Shown: positions 59,496 to 64,000 of the stretch, piece by piece
Layout: each line of letters starts with the position of its first letter
Position numbering within the stretch: the first letter of the stretch is position 1
Assembly: GCF_022539255.1 (NCBI RefSeq)
Contig: NZ_JAKZBV010000001.1
Span: 1,550,001 to 1,614,000, forward strand
From: Sinomonas terrae
Lineage (GTDB): Bacteria > Actinomycetota > Actinomycetes > Actinomycetales > Micrococcaceae
Reading direction: 5' to 3'
DNA length: 64,000 nt
Translations under genes and position numbers: made by a program
The notes under the pieces: generated by a model
Database searches by the model: none
The model's input: only the letters and a program-made list of their open reading frames with translations
What the model was told of the DNA's origin: nothing

Positions 59496-60374
59496 ATGCT
59501 TGAGGGGCGCATATCAAGGATGGGATGCATTCGGTCTTCCGTCGCGATCGCTATCGCGATGCTCGTTTCATCCTGTTCTACGGATACAGGGGGATCGATC
59601 CCTCCTGATCTGACAGGCAAGGTAAAGCTGGACTACGAGAATTCGCTTATAGTCTTCCCGTTGGATGCCTACAAGATTTCGACGGATGATTTCTCAAGGA
59701 TTCTTCTCGCGCGAGAAGTCATCCTCACCACCTGCATGAAGAAGTTCGGATTCAATGATGATCCCAAAGCTGCCTATTCGAAGGCTGAGAATCGCAACTT
59801 CGGTGTATGGAACGTGGACCGGGTGCGACAGTACGGGTTCGGGTTTGCCGGCGAGAAGTCTGCGTCCAGCCAAGCGCATGATGAAGCCGGCGTCTGGGGG
59901 AACGCGCGATACAAGTGCCTGGGGAGCGAAAAGGCAGCATTGGAGCAGATCACGCCGCAGGACCAGTTCATGAACGGCGGTATCGCCAATGAGCTTTCGA
60001 TGAGGAGCCTCAACCTTGCGTCGCAGACGGACGCGTGGAAGAAGTCTAAGGAGGAGTGGGCTAGCTGTATCTCCTCTGGGGGTCTCACCCCTGGTCAGGG
60101 CCCAGCCGAGTGGTCGAGTCAGCAGGCTCTTGACCTGCTGATCCGAACTGATCAGGCCAACTCCTCGCCAGCGGACGTGTCCGAGGGGATCAGAATCGCC
60201 ACGGTCGAGGCCGAGTGCAACCAAAAGACCCGTTTGACGCAGACTTTGGGGGATATTCAGGCCAGCTATCAGCTGCCACTTATTAGGCAGAACGAAGCGG
60301 CACTTGCGGAGCTCAAGAAGGAGGGGGAAAAGTACGTAAGCGCCGCCGATGAAGTATTGCGTGAGAAGCAATGA
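59496..60374 (+). CDS. Secreted lipoprotein of an ABC export/immunity operon
   Basis: A 292-residue protein with a signal peptide and a lipobox: Cys27 in LVSSCSTD, so it would be lipidated by Lgt and anchored outside. The rest is hydrophilic with conserved-looking Cys residues (VILTTCMKKFGF, RYKCLG, WASCIS, EAECNQ) that might pair. I do not recognise a named family; similar lipoproteins accompany peptidoglycan-binding and MacB-type genes in actinobacteria. ATG at 59496 has GAGGA just before it; GTG 59487 and ATG 59520 are alternatives. Less G+C-rich than average. Overlaps the next gene by 4 bp. Confidence 0.75.
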   Translation: MLEGRISRMGCIRSSVAIAIAMLVSSCSTDTGGSIPPDLTGKVKLDYENSLIVFPLDAYKISTDDFSRILLAREVILTTCMKKFGFNDDPKAAYSKAENRNFGVWNVDRVRQYGFGFAGEKSASSQAHDEAGVWGNARYKCLGSEKAALEQITPQDQFMNGGIANELSMRSLNLASQTDAWKKSKEEWASCISSGGLTPGQGPAEWSSQQALDLLIRTDQANSSPADVSEGIRIATVEAECNQKTRLTQTLGDIQASYQLPLIRQNEAALAELKKEGEKYVSAADEVLREKQ

Positions 60375-61576
60375 GCCGTGCTGCCGAAGATCATGGATCG
60401 CCTTCAAGTGCAGGCCTCAAAAGACTTCCCAGACGATGGCTGGTCATCGTCTTGCTCGTGACCGGCATCGTCGCCGCGTCGGCTGGCCTTTTTGCGGGGC
60501 GCATCCTCGGCCAGTCGGAGATCATTCGTCCGGAAGACTCCATGGCCGACTTGCCGGTATACGCTTCTGTCACCAGGAGAATAGTTGATGACCGGCTCAC
60601 GTTCTCCGGAGTCATCAAGCCCGGTCCCGAGATCCCGCTACAGATCGACCTGGACGGTCAGGAGCCGATGGTAGTTCGGCAGACTCTCCGATCGGGGGAT
60701 GTGGCCGAGTGGGGGAGTCTGGCTGCTGTCCTCTCTGGGCGCCCGTACTTCCTCGTTCCGGGACCCCTTCCGCTCTACCGTGACCTCGACCAGGGCGATG
60801 AGGGCGACGATGTCCTGGCACTTCAAAGAGCGCTCCGACTCCTGGGCTATCCGACGTCGGAAGGCGGGGTTGTCGACTGGTCGACGATTGACGCCGTCCG
60901 TGACCTCTATGCAAGCGAAGGCTTCAAGCTGGATGCCGGGCGCCCCCAAGCATCGTCCCCGCGCGCGGGCGGGGGAGGCGCCGCCTTGACTGACTCCGCC
61001 TCCGCACAGGAAAAGCCTGGGTTGATCGCGTTCAGGCAGTTCGTCGTCCTGCCCAGTCAAACGGTGAAGATCGTGGCGGCAACGCCGGCGGGTCAACGAG
61101 TGACTTCGGAGCATCCAGTCGTGAAGTTCCAAATAGAGGACAACTTTGCGGAGTTCGTCGCGGATGTCCAGCAGGTTCGTTCACTCAGGGTCGGCCAGAC
61201 GGTGACGGTACGAGTGGCCGAGAAGCAAGTTCAGGGCAAGGTGGCGACGGTCGGCCCGTTCAAGGAGGCCAGCGGCGGGTTAAGGGCTGGTCATCTCGTG
61301 ACGGTCACACCCGCGAACCAGGCCGACGTCTCCCAGTTCATCCCGAATATGAGCGTTACGGTGCTGGGCAACGGTGGGGCGGAGGAGTCGCTAGCGGTGC
61401 CACTTTCGGCCATTCGACAAGACGGAGAGGGGACTTACGTTCTGCGAATGAGCGGCACGCCGGGCAACGAGACGGGTGAGGCGCAACGGATACCGGTGTC
61501 CGTCGTTCGCGCTGGGGGAGGTTTCGCCGCCGTGTCTGGCGAGGTGAGTGTGGGGGACAGGATAAAGCTCTCTTGA
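60371..61576 (+). CDS. Membrane-fusion-type protein with peptidoglycan-binding domain
   Basis: A 401-residue protein: one N-terminal membrane anchor (about 23-45, RWLVIVLLVTGIVAASAGLF), a periplasmic-adaptor-like beta region, a peptidoglycan_binding_1 motif around residues 140-160 (GDEGDDVLALQRALRLLGY), then a barrel region with VGQTVTVRV. It likely joins the ABC permease to the cell wall for peptide export or immunity. ATG at 60371 overlaps the lipoprotein stop; its own stop overlaps the TTG of the ABC gene (TTGA). Confidence 0.82.
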   Translation: MSRAAEDHGSPSSAGLKRLPRRWLVIVLLVTGIVAASAGLFAGRILGQSEIIRPEDSMADLPVYASVTRRIVDDRLTFSGVIKPGPEIPLQIDLDGQEPMVVRQTLRSGDVAEWGSLAAVLSGRPYFLVPGPLPLYRDLDQGDEGDDVLALQRALRLLGYPTSEGGVVDWSTIDAVRDLYASEGFKLDAGRPQASSPRAGGGGAALTDSASAQEKPGLIAFRQFVVLPSQTVKIVAATPAGQRVTSEHPVVKFQIEDNFAEFVADVQQVRSLRVGQTVTVRVAEKQVQGKVATVGPFKEASGGLRAGHLVTVTPANQADVSQFIPNMSVTVLGNGGAEESLAVPLSAIRQDGEGTYVLRMSGTPGNETGEAQRIPVSVVRAGGGFAAVSGEVSVGDRIKLS

Positions 61577-63591
61577 CGCCAGATGATGCGCCGCAACACA
61601 CCGCTCACCCCCAGTTTGGTCCGAGGAGGGAAGATCCGGCGATCCAGTTGCAGGGCGTTTCCCGAATCTATCCCAGCTCCGATGAGCCAGCTCTTAGGGA
61701 CGTCTCCCTCACGATCTGTCGCGGTGAATACGTTGCGCTCGTCGGCCAGTCAGGGTCGGGCAAGTCCACCCTGCTGAACATGATCGGACTATTGGACACG
61801 CCGAGCTCAGGTGAGCTGTTGCTCTTTGGGGAAAACCTTAAGGGCATGCGGCAGCGGCGGCGCGATGCCATTCGGTCTCATTCGATTGGATTTGTCTTTC
61901 AGTCTTCACACGTCATCGGCAGCGAGAGCGTGATCGCAAACGCCGCCATTGGGCTGCGCGTCCAGGGAGTTCCGCTGGTTGATCGGGCTGGTTCAGCTCT
62001 GGAGGCGCTTGAATTTGTAGGCTTAGAGCATAAGCGACGAGTGCTCGCCAAACTTCTTTCGGGTGGGGAGCGCCAACGTCTCGCGATTGCACGGGCAATC
62101 TCCACAAGGCCGTTGATCGTTCTTGCCGATGAGCCGACGGGGAATTTGGACCCGAGCAGCCGTGAGCGCGTCATCCAGTACCTCAGGAAACTGAATTCCG
62201 AGGGGGCGACGGTGGTCATAGTTACCCACGACAGGGAGGTCGCGAGTCAAGCAGATCGTCGGATAGAGATTCGGGACGGACGGCTCGTCCTCGACTCGCT
62301 TACTCCCTCAGGACGCAATATCTCGGAGGTCCGCGAGGAGGGTGATCAAGTCCGAACTCTGCCGTCAAGTACCCCGGCCAGGGGTCAATTCTTGCGTTCG
62401 TTGTCCGACGACTGGAGCGATGCATTCAACGCGCTCTCGTCTCGAGTCCTGCGCACGGTGACCTTGATCCTCGCTTTTGCCATCGCTATCGGAGGGATGA
62501 CCGCTGCAATCGGGATTGGTTCGACGACCTCCAATGCGATCAACAACCGCTTGGCAATCGCCTCGCAGGATAGAGTCTCGCTATCTATCTATGACGGCCC
62601 CTCAGTCCTGAATAGCGGGTTTGAGGAATTGGAGTTGGGCGTGCAACGAATCTCGGAAGTCCCTCGTGTGGTGGCCGCCTCGTACCTGTTCTCAGCGGTG
62701 GCCGCAGACGTCCGCATCACTCATATAACGCCGACCGAGCCAGAGCCTGACGCACCACTGACATTACACGCTGCATCCTCAAGCTATTTCAGCGACCTCG
62801 ACATCGAGACCTATCCCCGAAACGCCTCGAGCCTACTCGGCAACGCCGAACTCGGCCCCTTGGCCATCATTTCGACTAAGGCGGCAGAAGAACTGGGTAT
62901 TTCGTTCAGACCAGAGTATGGCCCCGCTCCGGGGTCCAGTATCTGGGTTGAAGGGGCGCTCGTTCCCGTAGTCGGCATCTTTAGGCCAACCGCAGACTCA
63001 GCCGAGTTGAGTTCGGCGGTGTTTGTGGATCCGGATTCTCTGAGAGGTGTGACACGGGCGGAATTGAAGGTCAGCGTTCGCACCGAGAAGGGCTTCGCGG
63101 CGGCGGTCGCGAAAGTTGCGTCGCTCGCCTATGCGCCCGGTGATCCAGGCAAGGCCAGAGTGGATGTGGGTGCTGATATCCAGTCAATCAGACAGGAGGT
63201 TTCTTCCGACTTGGGAGCTCTGATCGCGCTGCTTTCGCTGGTCTTGATGCTCCTCGCCACCATTACCGCAGCGTCTTCAATGTATCTGACTGTTCAGAGC
63301 AGGTCTGCGGAGATTGCGTTGCGCCGCGCCATTGGATCGACCCGTTGGTTGGTCTGCAGAACCTTCATTCTCGAGGGTCTGATTATCGGTGCTATCGCTG
63401 GTCTCGCAGGGGGCATTCTCGGCACTGCCACGACCATCATTGTGTCCCTGATTCAAGGATGGCCTCCGGTTCTTCCTTCGGAGATGGCTTGGGTGAGCTT
63501 CGTCCTGGGCGTAATTACAGGTGTCGTCAGCGCAATCTATCCGGCATGGGTCGCGAGCAGGAAGGATCCCGCTATCGCGATTCGGGACTAG
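61573..63591 (+). CDS. MacB-type ABC transporter, ATPase and permease fused
   Basis: A 672-residue protein. The ATPase half has Walker A GQSGSGKS (58-65), signature LSGGERQR (from about 161) and Walker B IVLADEPTGNLD (about 182-193). A linker leads to a FtsX-type permease: one helix near 296-315, an extracytoplasmic domain of about 220 residues, and three helices at 545-660. MacB-type exporters move peptides or lipoproteins by mechanotransmission. TTG start is coupled to the preceding gene. Codon use is lower in G+C than in flanking regions, suggesting the operon was acquired. Confidence 0.88.
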   Translation: MTPDDAPQHTAHPQFGPRREDPAIQLQGVSRIYPSSDEPALRDVSLTICRGEYVALVGQSGSGKSTLLNMIGLLDTPSSGELLLFGENLKGMRQRRRDAIRSHSIGFVFQSSHVIGSESVIANAAIGLRVQGVPLVDRAGSALEALEFVGLEHKRRVLAKLLSGGERQRLAIARAISTRPLIVLADEPTGNLDPSSRERVIQYLRKLNSEGATVVIVTHDREVASQADRRIEIRDGRLVLDSLTPSGRNISEVREEGDQVRTLPSSTPARGQFLRSLSDDWSDAFNALSSRVLRTVTLILAFAIAIGGMTAAIGIGSTTSNAINNRLAIASQDRVSLSIYDGPSVLNSGFEELELGVQRISEVPRVVAASYLFSAVAADVRITHITPTEPEPDAPLTLHAASSSYFSDLDIETYPRNASSLLGNAELGPLAIISTKAAEELGISFRPEYGPAPGSSIWVEGALVPVVGIFRPTADSAELSSAVFVDPDSLRGVTRAELKVSVRTEKGFAAAVAKVASLAYAPGDPGKARVDVGADIQSIRQEVSSDLGALIALLSLVLMLLATITAASSMYLTVQSRSAEIALRRAIGSTRWLVCRTFILEGLIIGAIAGLAGGILGTATTIIVSLIQGWPPVLPSEMAWVSFVLGVITGVVSAIYPAWVASRKDPAIAIRD

Positions 63592-63600
63592 CTTTCGGGC

Positions 63601-64000
63601 TCAGCCGGCCAGGAACTCGATGGCGGCCTGCTTGAAGGCCCGCGCGGTCACGGCATTGACGTGATTCCGGCCGGGGACGAGGACGACCTGAGCTTGGGGC
63701 ACGAGCCCGTGGAGCGCTTCGATCCCCGCGGCCCGCTCGTCCTTCTCGCCGGCGACGATCAGGATCGGCTGCCTGGGGACGGCCTCGGCGGCGTCAAAGG
63801 GCTCCTCCTTGATCGCCTCGACGAGCGAGAGGAGCGCGTACATGTCCGAACCGGGCGAGGCGAGGGCCATCGTCACGAGCGCCGCAGTGGAATCGTCCTC
63901 GATGGGCGTCCCGTCCGCGAGGAATCGCTGGGCAGCGGCGAGGTCGAATTCGGCGAGCGGGTCTCGGCCGCTCGGGCCGCCCAGCACAAGGCGCCGCACC
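63601..64000 (-). CDS. Alpha/beta-fold hydrolase, C-terminal part
   Basis: The frame runs off the window edge; 133 residues are visible. LVLGGPSGRD begins after the nucleophile region, PILIVAGEKDERAAG supplies the acid and VLVPGRNHVNAV the catalytic His, in the order of alpha/beta hydrolases. G+C is again high, marking the end of the lower-G+C block. Stop at 63601-63603, ten bases from the convergent ABC gene. Confidence 0.85.
   Translation of the reverse strand, partial: VRRLVLGGPSGRDPLAEFDLAAAQRFLADGTPIEDDSTAALVTMALASPGSDMYALLSLVEAIKEEPFDAAEAVPRQPILIVAGEKDERAAGIEALHGLVPQAQVVLVPGRNHVNAVTARAFKQAAIEFLAG

Overview
The window is very high in G+C, uses many GTG and some TTG starts, and packs genes with 4-bp stop/start overlaps. 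It carries the order clpS - DUF2017 - murI - beta-lactamase-fold hydrolase - rph - rdgB, and catabolic enzymes best known from Arthrobacter (copper amine oxidase, extradiol homoprotocatechuate dioxygenase). This points to an actinobacterial chromosome of the Micrococcaceae (Arthrobacter/Sinomonas type). I see no transposase, integrase, tRNA, rRNA or CRISPR array.

Layout. (1) 1-24 kb is mostly housekeeping: DUF3039 protein, MFS exporter, SF2 helicase, an AbiEi/Vsr-like gene enclosed by two arrays of related 32-bp repeats in opposite orientation (3.7-5.6 kb), NAD salvage (pncA, pncB), clpS, murI, lgt, rph, rdgB, a DedA protein, a DnaQ-BRCT exonuclease, an aquaporin and sbcD/sbcC. (2) 24.2-27.1 kb holds an IclR regulator divergent from a two-component HpaC/HpaB-type flavin monooxygenase. 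(3) 27.2-38.6 kb is a catabolic region for four-carbon sugars and sugar acids: transporter, dehydrogenases, a xylose-isomerase-like protein, DUF1537 kinase, LerI/EryH-like triosephosphate-isomerase homologue, DerI-like RpiB homologue, fused DhaK-DhaL kinase and two GntR regulators. (4) 40.0-44.2 kb encodes an L-fuconate/D-arabinonate-type dehydratase, an aldehyde dehydrogenase and a FAH-family enzyme, matching an oxidative pentose-acid route to 2-oxoglutarate. (5) 45.5-50.9 kb holds AraC and TetR regulators, a copper amine oxidase and an amine permease. (6) 52.3-58.8 kb is a complete lower homoprotocatechuate operon (hpaI, hpaH, hpaD, hpaE, gntR and an unusual FAH-RraA fusion in the hpaG place). 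(7) 59.3-63.6 kb is a lower-G+C block with a broken small secreted-peptide gene followed by an intact lipoprotein / membrane-fusion / MacB-type ABC operon.

How it fits together. Amine oxidase could turn tyramine into 4-hydroxyphenylacetaldehyde. After oxidation to 4-hydroxyphenylacetate, HpaB/HpaC would make homoprotocatechuate and the hpa operon would take it to pyruvate and succinic semialdehyde. The C4 and C5 sugar-acid units appear to be one regulon: a near-identical palindrome, ATCCTATAGGAT, lies in front of four separate minus-strand units between 27.9 and 44.2 kb.

Most distinctive signals: the AbiEi/Vsr-like gene between inverted repeat arrays; the shared C4/C5 operator; the FAH-RraA fusion; a 33-residue membrane peptide in the C4 operon; a 20-bp phased set of elements before hpaC/hpaB; and a general abundance of short tandem duplications (15-34 bp periods), some inside or at the ends of genes.
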